Positions 48,910-60,200 of a DNA stretch of 64,000 nt are shown one piece after another. Source of the DNA: Brevipalpus yothersi (taxonomy: Eukaryota > Arthropoda > Arachnida > Trombidiformes > Tenuipalpidae); NCBI GenBank assembly GCA_003956705.1, contig QZCP01000098.1, forward strand, positions 60,326-124,325, read 5' to 3'. Position 1 is the stretch's first letter. Each line of letters opens with the position of its first letter. Made by a program: the position numbers and the translations under genes. The notes below the pieces were generated by a model. That model was not told the origin of the DNA, did not search any database, and saw only the letters and a list, made by a program, of their open reading frames with translations.

Positions 48910-49802
48910 AATTGTTATCATTCAAGACTTGTAGCACTTTGTTGCACATGAAATATAAATATTTGCACAATTTTTTAATACACTCAAACCGTCTAATCAC
49001 ATAACACGAACACATGACAAACCCAACGGAACGAGTACACAATTTAAAGTGAACAAAGAGAGCCTGTCAAGGGATACTTTTTTTCAAACTTTGCCCCTCA
49101 TCGGACAACGGCTACAAAAAGTTAATTCCGCCTGAAGGAGATACATAACTTTTTCCAGAAAGCTCTGAACCTTTCTTATCCCTTTCTGATTTCCGACGAT
49201 TAAATCATGAGTCATAAGTGGATGGTATGGAAAGTTGTTGATGAGATGCCTTTTCAAAATGAACATTATCGTGGACTTGGTAACTCGCTTTCTTTTTCAA
49301 ATCGATTAAATCAATCAAAATAGTAATAAATTTTTTCGGATCGTTTTGTGGACATTTTGATTCAAAAATTTCGCTTTCCATTTCTGATGGTAACATTCAA
49401 CAATGATCTGCCAAGCGAAGAGTGTAATATGAAGAAGGAAACTGAATCACCAGAAGTTTTACTGAAAACTGTTCAAATCTTTAATGGAGATAATCTAACT
49501 AATATTATATCGAATGATTCGAAAAAGAACAGAATTCTACTAGTTAGGGCCATCATTTGAGAGCCTCATGAATATTTCGTTTTGAATTCCAATCTGGCTT
49601 GGTGATGGAAAAAATTCGTTGTAAGTTTGAATATTTTCTTTGAGTTATTCATTAGCTTTTTCTCAAAAAGTACTTCGAAGGTAGTGAAATTTGCGGGAAA
49701 ACCATCTTCTATTATCGCTGTGATACAAACAAAATTATACAGATTCACAATATTTTTACTCCAATTATAAGTTTATGATGTTTTTGATAAATTTTCCAAG
49801 AG
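48910..49802. other. Upstream flank of copy C, duplicated
   Basis: Non-coding; similar along its length to 56246-57195 upstream of copy D. Examples are the GAACACATGACAAAC and GAATCATGAGTCATAAG anchors. It presumably holds the copy C promoter. Confidence 0.7.
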
Positions 49803-49936
49803 TTAATCACTTCTAGAAGTCACTTGGTGAGCCACGACATGAGAGTTGACTAATATTGTATCGAATATTGGAGCCATAATGGTCAGGTAACTGATGATTG
49901 GAAGCAAAATTAGGCCCCAGAACTCGACCGTATTGA
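49803..49936 (-). pseudogene. Filamin last-exon fragment
   Basis: Copy of 57196-57325, covering the final 40 or so filamin codons (SWRGSPSDF becomes SCRGSPSDF). It ends abruptly at ATTGA, where Wnt exon sequence begins. Confidence 0.92.
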
Positions 49937-50361
49937 CCCATCGTAATCGCAAGCCCAGCCTGAAGCCTGTCATGAAACATATAAACAAATCAATCAAACG
50001 TGATCTTGTTTTCATTGATAATTCGATGAACTATTCGATAGAAATGAAACGTTAGTATTGACGACTTTAATAGATATTGGAAGTTTATGAGTGATTGAAT
50101 TGGTGATGAAATGAGGTGAATTTAATTATTGCTAAAAATTTTTATCGATTCACTTCACAGGTTGGGTGTTCTGGGTACTCAAGGTAGATCATGTAATGCT
50201 AACAGTTTGGACATCGATTCGTGTAAAATACTATGCTGTGGTCGAGGATATCATACTCTAGTAAAAACTGTGGAAGACAAGTGTAACTGTAAATTTATTT
50301 GGTGCTGCCGATTGGAGTGTAAAAAGTGTTTGGTGAAAAGGGAGGAACATTTTTGCAACTA
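49932..50361 (+). pseudogene. Duplicated Wnt16 exon 4 end and exon 5
   Basis: Exon 4 remnant (49932-50052) corresponds to 42219-42338 and is damaged: NYCERN has become a frame-shifted NYSI form. The intron (GTTAGT...TTCACAG) and exon 5 (50160-50361) follow. Exon 5 is still fully open, ends with the normal stop, and differs from the real exon by one residue (Lys to Arg in LVKKEE). Confidence 0.88.
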
Positions 50362-50689
50362 ATTTTTTGCTATTCCACTTGTTTTGATGATTTTTTTGTC
50401 TCATTGTATTATTTATGGCTTGTCAATTTCGTTAATTACATACTCACACAAGATCGTAATTTTCCTCTCCAAGCTTTTTGAGCTCTAGATTGAATTCTAA
50501 ATCTAAATCTAAGTTACCATCAAACTTTAGCATATTCGTCATAGCAGATGTTAGATCAGTTCTAGCTCAATATTTGAGGCACACTGGATTCAGATCATAT
50601 GTTAATGTAAATGAAACATGTCTCTGAATACTCTTATATCAGAACTTTTCAATTACCCATCAAATAAATGCTTATGGAAACAGAAATAC

Positions 50690-51012
50690 TTGAAAATCCA
50701 TAACGATTGATTTCTAGCTATTGCGTAAGAGGCTGACTGAGATTACCCCAATTCTTGTTGAATGTTAGGGAAAACGTGGAGAGAGATTTCTGAAACTTCA
50801 TCTTGTGATGCAAGATGCATTGAAGCCAAACTCATTCCAAGATGAACTGGACATTATTATGAGTAGATTCATAAATATCACAGATGCACAAGAACTTTGA
50901 CGATGGAAATTTGATAAAGAACACATTTTTTACTCGCGAATCGATAATAGTTGGAAGCTGAATGTATAGTAACTGTTAATCTTAACTTTATTGCAAGAAA
51001 TTCAGTTCATAT
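50690..51012 (-). pseudogene. TADA2B 3'-exon remnant beside ATRX-like copy D
   Basis: Same relation as at copy C. The reverse complement near 50925-50960 matches TADA2B 21240-21280, and 50790-50900 matches the TADA2B 3' flank (21640-21790). 50362-50690 is duplicated Wnt16 3' flank. Confidence 0.78.
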
Positions 51013-54000
51013 TCAGACTAGAAGCCATGCAGGTTGTCTCTTTCTCCTTTTTGATCGTAATGGGCCAAGCTGATGATTGTTCTTGATTTTTTTGAGTTGA
51101 TTCCTACTGGACTGGTCATCTTGTTGCTTGAGCTGCTTTTGTTGAGCTAATTTTTCCCCATTACAGAGTTCGTCTCTACGATTAATTTCGTCCACCAAAT
51201 TTATGCCAGTAGCAAGCTGACGAGCTATTATGTTGAGAGCTTCCTTAGTTATATCTCGATCGAGGACAAAAGGCATACCTGTGGTTGGATCTGAGATTTT
51301 AGCTTCCCGTAACTCCTCATCTAAATGCTTTAGAATTTTGTCACAAGAGCTTGCTAGTTTAATGTTAACAATTGTGTTGGAAATGCTGGCCTGAAATTTT
51401 CTATGTCTAACGGTGTCAATAAAATCTTCAAGACAATCTTGAATGGTTTTCAGCATGGCTTTGTGACCTACAGCTCTTGATCCCATATTAGAGTTGATAA
51501 GCTTCTCACTTAGCTGGAGAAGTGAACAATCAACCAGTGAGAGACCTTGAAGAAGACCATTCGACAAATCTTCATCATTTATGATTGAGAACTTTTCATT
51601 CGAGATGACCGAGATTTTATGCCTTGGAAGATGAATTGGATGAGATTCTGTGACTGGAGGAGGAGGAGGATGCTGCTGAGCGTTCGATGGGAAAACAGGG
51701 AATGTTGATGCAGGTGGATTCCCTGGTGGATTTGAAGAATCAGAATTTTGTTGACCATTTACCTTCGGTATCAATTTGGATGTGGAATTATTGGGGCACA
51801 TCGAGCTAGACAGACTCGATCCAGCAGATGAAGTGAGGAGAGCTTCGTTCTCAGCAGACACAGAGGATGTAGGCTTTGCTGGAGTCAAAACTTTCTTGAG
51901 CCTGCCTTTTTTCTTTACACTTGACTGTTTTGAGGTAGTACCCATTGAGGTGGATGGAGTTGATGCTTGGGCAAGTGTGGAACTATTCGTCGGCACACTT
52001 GATGTGATTGCACAATTTATTTTAGGAACGATTCTGTTTGCAGGTAGTATGTTTCCGTTACTCTCATGACTAGAAATTTGAGGTTCTGAAAAACAACAAG
52101 TCAGTTTAGTTTGAGAAACAGAGAGGAGAAAATCATGGCTAAAACAAACGTTGGGGAACTTGAATGTCAATTTTGTACTTACGTGGTGGAAGAGAGCTAA
52201 CAGTTGGGGTAACACTGGAGGGGAGTGATGATGGCTGATTCGTTTTCACCTGATTATCTTTCGAGCAATCAGTTTCACTGATTTCAATTTGGCCTGAATT
52301 GGCTTCTCTCTTTTTCTCTTTTACTGTATTTCCTCCAACTCGTTCCCTTTTATAATCTTCCCAAGCTTTCCGACGCTGCTGTTTATCGAGATTTTCTTCA
52401 GGTTTCTTCTGGAGGAGAGAATCTTGTTCACGATATTCAACAATACTCTCCTTGTGAGCTAGAATCAAATCACCAAGTAGATCATCCTTTGGAATAGTTG
52501 GAAACTCCTTAGTTTCAGTCCGTTTTTGAGGCCTTATTGAGTAATATTCTTCAACATCTGCTTTTCTTATCGAATTCTTGATGTTGGTCTTATCTACTAC
52601 ACGCATTGATAGGCCAGTTTTGAGAATTTGCTTGAAGTAGATTTTCTCTTCCAAAGTGTCTTTGGTTATCAAGCGATAAATGTAAGCTGGTCTGGTTTGT
52701 CCGAGACGATAGATCCTGAATATTGCTTGCATATCAATCATCGGATTCCAGTGTGTATCAAAAATAATGGCTCTATTGGCGCCAACCAAATTAACACCTA
52801 GTCCTCCTGCTTTGACTGCCAATAGGAACATTTTTGCCTCTCGATTGTTGGGATTGTTGAAAGTATCAATGTATAGCTTTCGCTTATCGGATGAAACACT
52901 TCCATCAATCCGGAAGTAGCTTCTATCCTTTATCCACTCTATCTCTCTTGCTTGGGTTGGAGAACTTCGAATCTTTTTGTGTGAGGCTAAGAATTCTTCG
53001 ATTAAATCCAGCGTCTTCAAAAATTGGCTGACAACAATTAATTTCTCATTTTTGATGACACATTGCTCTAAAATGAAGAAGAAAACAACAAATTTGGCAC
53101 TTAATTCAATTTCACGGAAACTTTCTCCATCTTTCATGAATTTGCGAAACCATTCAGCTGAATTATCATCAATAGATTTATCCACTGGTTGAGCAGACCC
53201 GTCTGATCCACTGCCTGGATTTGAAATAATTTTAGAAGATTCACCAACAAGATCTTCCCTTATCACTGTGATCTGATCCGCATAGGGCTCTTCAGAACGG
53301 TTACATTCTTGATTCGTTGATTGTTTGGTGCGTTCAATTTCTTGCATGTTTTTCCCAGCTCTCGAAGCAGCAAGTTTAGCCTCTTTTTCACTCCTCATAG
53401 GTAATAAAGCTGGATGATTACAGATCAAACGTAGAAGATTGGAGTCATCAAGAATGCTTCGATTTCTGCCCGTCACTTTAGATATATTATCGAGATAATA
53501 GTTGTAAAGTTTAACTACTAAGTCGGTTGCCTGAACGAATATTGAGTATTCGTATTTCGGTTCTAGATAAGGTTCGAGCACTTCATAATCAAATCTCTGA
53601 ATCGAGCCCGTTAAAAGTTTTTCCAAGACAGCACAGCGTTCTTTCATCAGCAAGATATCTCCATGGGTAGAGTCATAATGTTGGCCATTCTCGATAGGGT
53701 TTTTGAAACGATTTGCAAACTCTTTCTTGATTCCTAAAAGTCGAGGTTTGATCAGATCTATCATGGTGTAGTATTCTTCCAAATTGTTCTGTAGAGGAGT
53801 TCCAGTGAGAATAATTTTTCGCTCTGTCGGTACTCTACAGAAAGCCTGAAAATTTTCACTCTCATCGTTTTTAAGGAGATGTCCTTCATCTATTATCAAT
53901 ATATCTGGACCTGGATTGATTAGAGCAACCTCTATGTCCTCTTTGAACGCTAACGGAATATTTTTAGCCTCGTTATTGAAAAATTTCGAGAGGTTGGTGA

Positions 54001-56245
54001 AACCTTGGAGACCAATGATGAGAACTCCACCATGATCATACCATTTCCCAAGCATTCTAGCTCGACTTAAATTATCTCGTTGATCAACCATCTGATATAT
54101 ATTCAAAGAGCTGGGTTGCCATTTTCTGAACTCATCATACCAATTTCTCAAAGTGTTGACTGGTGCTGCAATCATTATCTTTCGGAACTTATTTCTTAAA
54201 AATGGATGATTCAGAATGGTGTGTACATATGCGACCACTTGTAAAGTTTTTCCGAGACCCATGCAATGAGCAATTATACATCCAGTTCCTTCATGATCTT
54301 CTTTCAATAGATCAACGTTTTCAATTGTATTGGTGTACATGAATTGAATTCCTTTAAATTGATGATCTTTGAGATGTTTGACAAGCTCAGGATGAACTTC
54401 GACACGAGGTTCGTTTGTTTTGGGATCGACATCAAGGATTAAACGCTTCTTATCTTTGATGGCTGAACAGGCTTCGAGCAGTTCATTAATCCTCATAACT
54501 CTCTGCATTCTTTCTTTCTCTTTTTTGTTTGCTTGTCTACTTGCCCTTGTAATCTCAGCATCATCTTTCAGATCGCGGATATTTTTTCTACCCCTCTTCA
54601 GATTAATCGAATCAGGCACGTTTGAATCAGGAGGAATATTCTCTACACCTTTACCATCCGTATCGATAGCCATTCTATCTTCTTTGGAGGCACGAATTCC
54701 ATTATTCTGGAAGAAAAAATTTTGATTGATTGGAGAAATTTCGAGCTTCTGAAAAAATTTTTAAAGTTGCATATTTAGACCTAAAATTACTTACCAAGGA
54801 TGATGTTGTTTTGATTTGTCTTTCTTTGGCTGAAAATTTAGAGGGACACCGTTTTTTGCTCAATAATGAACCTTGCTTTCCTTTTCCATCAACAGATCTT
54901 TTCCGTCTAAAGCGAGGCTCAGAGTTTGTGTCCATGTTTGTAGGTGATTTTAGGTGAATGTTTTTCTCTCTGATTTCTTTCACTTTTTTAACCTCTTCCA
55001 TCTCACAATCATCGCTTTCACCGGAGTATAGAGGCAAATCCCAAGGCTCTTTATCCATTTCATCCTCAGAGTCATCGTCTGAAATTTTTCGAGGCTTCTT
55101 TGCTCGATTTGATGTCGGCATTCGAACCCTTTTGGGTTGTTTCCGTCCAGTTGAAGTTGATGGTTGATTGTCATCAGGGTTGATCATGTTATCTGAACCA
55201 TCAGATTCAGAGTCAGAAAGTATACGATTTCCATTCACATTCATTTTCGAGCGCATCATGACCGGAATATCCATAAAATCATCATCCTCATCAAGAGATA
55301 GCGAGGAATTGGATGCAAGTGATCCACGATGAGGCTGAAGATTACCTTCTCTGACATAGTCTCGAAGCATATTGTTATGCATGACAGTGTACATTTCATC
55401 AATCTCGGAAGCTAGAACACCTGGTTTTAACATCCACTGATGACTTTCGAGAACTTGAACTTCGGTTCCATATTCAAAAATTTGACACTGAGCATCTGGA
55501 TATTTTTTGAAAAATTTTTCTTCGAACGTTTTCTTCTTTCGGAAACGTTGAAAACGTCGATACTTCTTTTCGGCACTTTGCGAGCTTTGCGAAACATCCT
55601 CAGAAACTTCAATGTCATCATAGGCATCCCACAAACAAAAATCACTATCAACATCACCTTCATCAACGTTCTCATGATTATTAGAATCACTTGCTGACTT
55701 GCAGGTTGGTTTTGAAGTTTCCTTTCTTCCTAAACATTCAACGGAAGACTCCTTTTGAGCCTTTTGGCGTCTTCGAGAAAAACCTTCATAGATATCAATA
55801 TCATCAAAAGCCTCCCACAAGCTGATACTAGGATCATCTTCATCTTCATCAACATCCATGTGATGATCAGATTCTTTTTTTGATGATTCGCAAGTTGCTG
55901 TTTGTACTGGCTTTTCACAAGGTGTCGAACAACTTTGGGAAGGATAACTTGCAGCATGGTCAGTAGACAGCTGAGTATTAAATGAACTCTCTTTCCTCAA
56001 GGCGACACTTTCTGATTCCTTCTTCTTCAAATGTTCACAGATAAATCTGTCTTCATTTGATCTGGATGCCTTATCCAATATTTCTTTTATGATTTCCTCT
56101 CTGTAATCACTTGGAAGTGACCACAATTGTTCAATGATCTGTGGAAGTGAAATCGAATCAGATCATGAAATGCACAAATAGCACAGAGTAATAGGATTCC
56201 ATTTCCTCGTGATGTTTTCCTCACCTTTTTCTTATAATCATTCAT
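51013..56245 (-). CDS. ATRX-like SNF2 ATPase, copy D (intact)
   Basis: Exons 56225-56245 (MNDYKKK), 54795-56138, 52183-54706 and 51013-52085; phases 0, 0 and 1 agree, giving 1653 residues. N-terminal module IIEQLWSLPSDYRE, two SLWEAFDDI/CLWDAYDDI motifs, the KTFEEKFFKKYP block, then the ATRX-type motor with GLGKT, DEGH, TGTPLQNN, GGLGVNL and IYRLGQT intact. The last intron (52086-52182) contains an in-frame stop, so splicing is required, unlike copy B. The C-terminal domain (SLVDCSL to MPFVLDRDI) is followed by a Gln/Lys/Arg-rich tail (EKLAQQKQLKQQ to RSKRRKRQ) encoded by DNA shared with TADA2B exon 2 in another frame. Only the FTGDGYP-CFW part of the N-module is missing compared with B. Likely functional. 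Confidence 0.91.
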
Positions 56246-57201
56246 AATTATCCACTGACTGAGAATTTATCCTTGTTCACTATTGATAATAAATATTCAC
56301 TATATCTTAAGAATTACACTAAATCAAAACCGTCAAATGACTCAATTGAACACATGACAAACAGCAATAAGCCCAACCTAGCACACAAAGAGCTTGTCAA
56401 GATATTTTTTTGCCAAACTTTGTCCCCTCATAAATGACTATAAAAAGTCGACCCCCTTAAAAGGAGTTCATAAATTTTCCGTAAATTACTTAATTTTTCC
56501 AGAAAGCTCTGAACTCCTCTCATCCCTTTCTGGTTACCGATCATTGAATCATGAGTCATAAGCAATGGGATGAAAAAATTGTTAATGAGATATTTCTTCG
56601 AAATAAATATTATCATGGACTTGGGTTCTAGCTTTCTTTTTCATCTCGATTAAATCAATCAGAAATTATCAGAATGTAAAATTTGAGAACAGTTTGACCA
56701 GAAGCGATGAATTTTTCTGGATATTTTTGTCGATAGATTCTGATTTCAGAATCTCGCTTTTCATTTCTGGTAGAAGCGTTCAACGATTCAATAAGCCTGA
56801 GAATGATGTGAAAAGGGAACTAAATCACTGGAAATTTTACTAGAAATGACTCAAATCTTTCATAAAAATCATCACTACCCTCTATCATATTGAATATTTC
56901 TAATAAAGAGATAAAAAAGAACGAAATCTTATCAGTTCGAACTATTGTTTGACAGCCTTAAAAAAGCTTTATGAATAATTCGTTCTGAATTCCATTGTAA
57001 ATAATATGGTAATGGGTCATTTCAAGTTCCATATTTTCTTTGGATTCATTAGCTTTCTTTTAAAAGAGTACTTCGAAGGTCGAAATTCGTGGGAAAACTA
57101 TTTTTTATTATCGTTGCGATACAAACAAAAATATACATATTCACAATATTTTTTTCCAATTATAAGTTTTTGATGATAAATTTTTCAAGAGTTAATCACT
57201 C
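56246..57201. other. Spacer between copy D and filamin
   Basis: Non-coding and homologous to 48910-49802. It contains the presumed copy D promoter and the filamin 3' UTR. Confidence 0.6.
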
Positions 57202-60200
57202 CTAGAAGTCACTTGGTGAGCCACGCCATGAGAGTTGACCAATACTGTATCGCATATTGGAGCCATACGGGTCAGGTAACTGATGATTGGGAGCAAAATT
57301 AGGCCTCTGAACTCGACCGTATTGAGCTTGAGTGTATCTATTTAATTCATCTTGAGTGTCAAATATCATCACAGTGAAAGGAGATCCTGGGACATGTTCT
57401 CCAGACCATTTGATTTCAATCCTATAATCTCCAGGCTCACATGGATCATATTTGCATACGATTTTAGGGTCTTTCGGATTTTCCCGCAACATATCAACTT
57501 TAAACGCTCCTTTGGGACCTCTTATTCTGACAGTAAGTCGACCAGGTCCAGCACCTCGAGTATCACACACAAATCGACTCTGATAGAGCGGCAATACGCC
57601 ATGCTCAATTCCCGGTCCATAAACTCTCACTTTAGAAGGATCAGGAGGTCCAGCAACTCGAAGTGTGAATGGACTCCCTGTTATCAGATGGAAAAGGGAA
57701 AAGAATGAATTTGATGAGAAACTAATTGTTGTTAGGGGGAATTTCCGTACCCTAAATTGGTAAAAAACAATCAAAATGATGATGATACTTACCAGGAACA
57801 TTTTCACCTCCATACTTGATCGTTAAAGTGTGACGACCAGATTCTTGAGGTTTGATGATCAAGACAAACGTACCGTCCATTTGATCTACCATCTCACAGA
57901 ATGCAACCTTTGAGAAACCAGTACAATGAGCGGTCAAGTCACCTGATAAGAGAGAAAGATAAAATTTTTAAAAATAGGAAATAAATAGAACTTCACTATT
58001 ATGAGAGAGAACAATGATCAATTACCTGGACCAGCTTTCCTTGTGTCAATGAAAACTTTTGATTCTTCACCCAAGGCACTACTCTTTAAACCTTCACCAC
58101 AGCAAGTCACTCGCGATGCATCACATTTTGGCAGTATTGAGACTTTGAGGGGACACCCTTTGACTTGCTTACCACTCCAGAGAACATTAAGAAGATAAAT
58201 GCCTTGTATCGGTGGGGTATATGTTGCCCTGAATATTCTTTCACTTATTTTGGTTACTTTGATGGGAATATCAGCTTTGACACCCGTTAAGGTGATATCA
58301 GGAACACCAGGTCCAGCATCAGTACCGTCCAATATGAATTCTGCTTCCTCATCAACTCGAGCACCCGCTAGCCCTTGACCACGAAGAGCTACGGTGGCAT
58401 ATTCATCGCTACTTCGCATATGACCAACAATTCCGATGAGAGGTGATCGAGGTAGAGCAAAGTCACCAAAATTGAGTCTTATTTGATATTCGCCCTCCTT
58501 TCGAGGAGTTAAGCAAATTTGATTGAGTAGATACTTGTCACCTTTGACCACTTCCACTGATATTGGTTCAATACGATCGTCAGGAGTTCGAAGTGAACCG
58601 TTAAGTTCGCCGGGTCCAGCAGAGGAAACATCGAAAGATATTCGTTTCTCTTCATTCAAAGAGAATTGTATATGATCTTGATGAGATAGTAGACTTTCCC
58701 AACCACCGATTGGATGTATACTTTCAAGATCAACTATTTTTGTCCGGTATGGAGATCCAGGTATAAGTTTATCATTCCAAAATATTTTTATTTCAAATTG
58801 ACCAACTTCTCTGGGCACAAATGTGACCTTATATACGCCCTCCAAGTCTTCCATTATCGCTTTGGGCTCAGTTGTAGGACCTTGTACAAGCACTTGAGGT
58901 AGACCGGTCAGATTACGTGCATCCATACGGAATTCAACTGGTTGATGCACTCGACCTTGTTTCAAGCCGATACCTTCTATCACGGGGAAATGACCTTCTT
59001 GTGCGATGAAAGTTACTGGACTTCCAGGTATCTCCACACCACCAAATGTAATGGCAATCTTGTACTTTCCTGGCACGGTGGGAATGAATTCAATTATTTC
59101 ACCCTCTCCATCAGGTGTTCCTTTCACCTCAATGGGCAGATGACGTCCTAATGGACTGGTAACGGTAACATCCAATTCTGCATAACCAGCATCTTTACGA
59201 GTGAGTGAGAAGAAAATTTTTTCGTTAACCACAAATTTTGTTGATTTAATCTGTTGAATTGTGACTCTGGATGCATCAAAAACTTCACTGGTATATGGTG
59301 AACCACTAACACTCTTATCAAGATATAGAACATCGATTTTGTGGGGACCTGTTCGCTGAGGTGTAAATTCTGCTAATAGGCTACCATCTTTTTGCTGGTA
59401 ACACTTGACGTTAAGCGGTAGACCGGCTGAATCGGTGACTATAACGTCAAAGTTTTTGGCCGTTGCAAAGCCTCCAGTCTCAATGAGAAATGAAGCTGGT
59501 TCACCAGGGCAGCAAGATTTAAGAGCTGCTCCATGCACTATGATAGATTGAGTTGGATCCCTGATCTCGATCATCTGAGGACAGCCGGGAGCTTGATGAT
59601 CATTGTATCGAACATCTATGTAGTGGGCAGCATCAGATTTTGGTACATAAGAGACAAGGAAAACTCCAGAGCTGATTTCTTTGATAGAATGAGGCACATC
59701 AATGTCACCAGCTTTGATGCTGACCATCATATTTCCTCGACCAGCCCAAGTGCAATCAATTTTGAATGACTGTTCTCGGCCAATAACACCATCTTGAACG
59801 TCAATCAATTTCACTCTACTAGGATCACATATCTCAACAAAATTGGTTTTCTCAGGAATTGGGGCACCATTTGAGTATACCTCGATACGATGTAGACCCA
59901 CTTCTTTGGGAATGTATTCGACCTTTGTCTGATCTTTTTCATGGTGAATTTTGCACGGAACCAATGTTTTTTGTGGACCAAAAACTTTAACATCCAAATT
60001 TGAATTAACAATATCGATGTAAGCAACGTTTGTAGATCCTACTAAGCCGCTTGAAGTCAATCGTTGATTGGGCTGATTGGATTTGGAAGCATAACCGTTA
60101 ACGTTACGTTGAATTTGATTTCCACTTTTAGGGCCAGAAGACATCTCTTCCAGTTCAACTTTGAAAGGACTGCCAGGAACGTCTTCTTCGTTGAATGAAA

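Larger units (their letters stand above)
42219..49936. repeat. Tandem segmental duplication, unit 1
   Basis: Runs from inside Wnt16 exon 4 through ATRX-like copy C to a fragment of the filamin last exon. Unit 2 (49932-57325) carries the same elements in the same order and orientation. The units overlap at the junction by ATTGA. Confidence 0.88.
49932..57325. repeat. Tandem segmental duplication, unit 2
   Basis: Contains the Wnt16 exon 4-5 copy, TADA2B remnant, ATRX-like copy D and the filamin last exon. It is about 7.4 kb against about 7.7 kb for unit 1. Confidence 0.88.
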
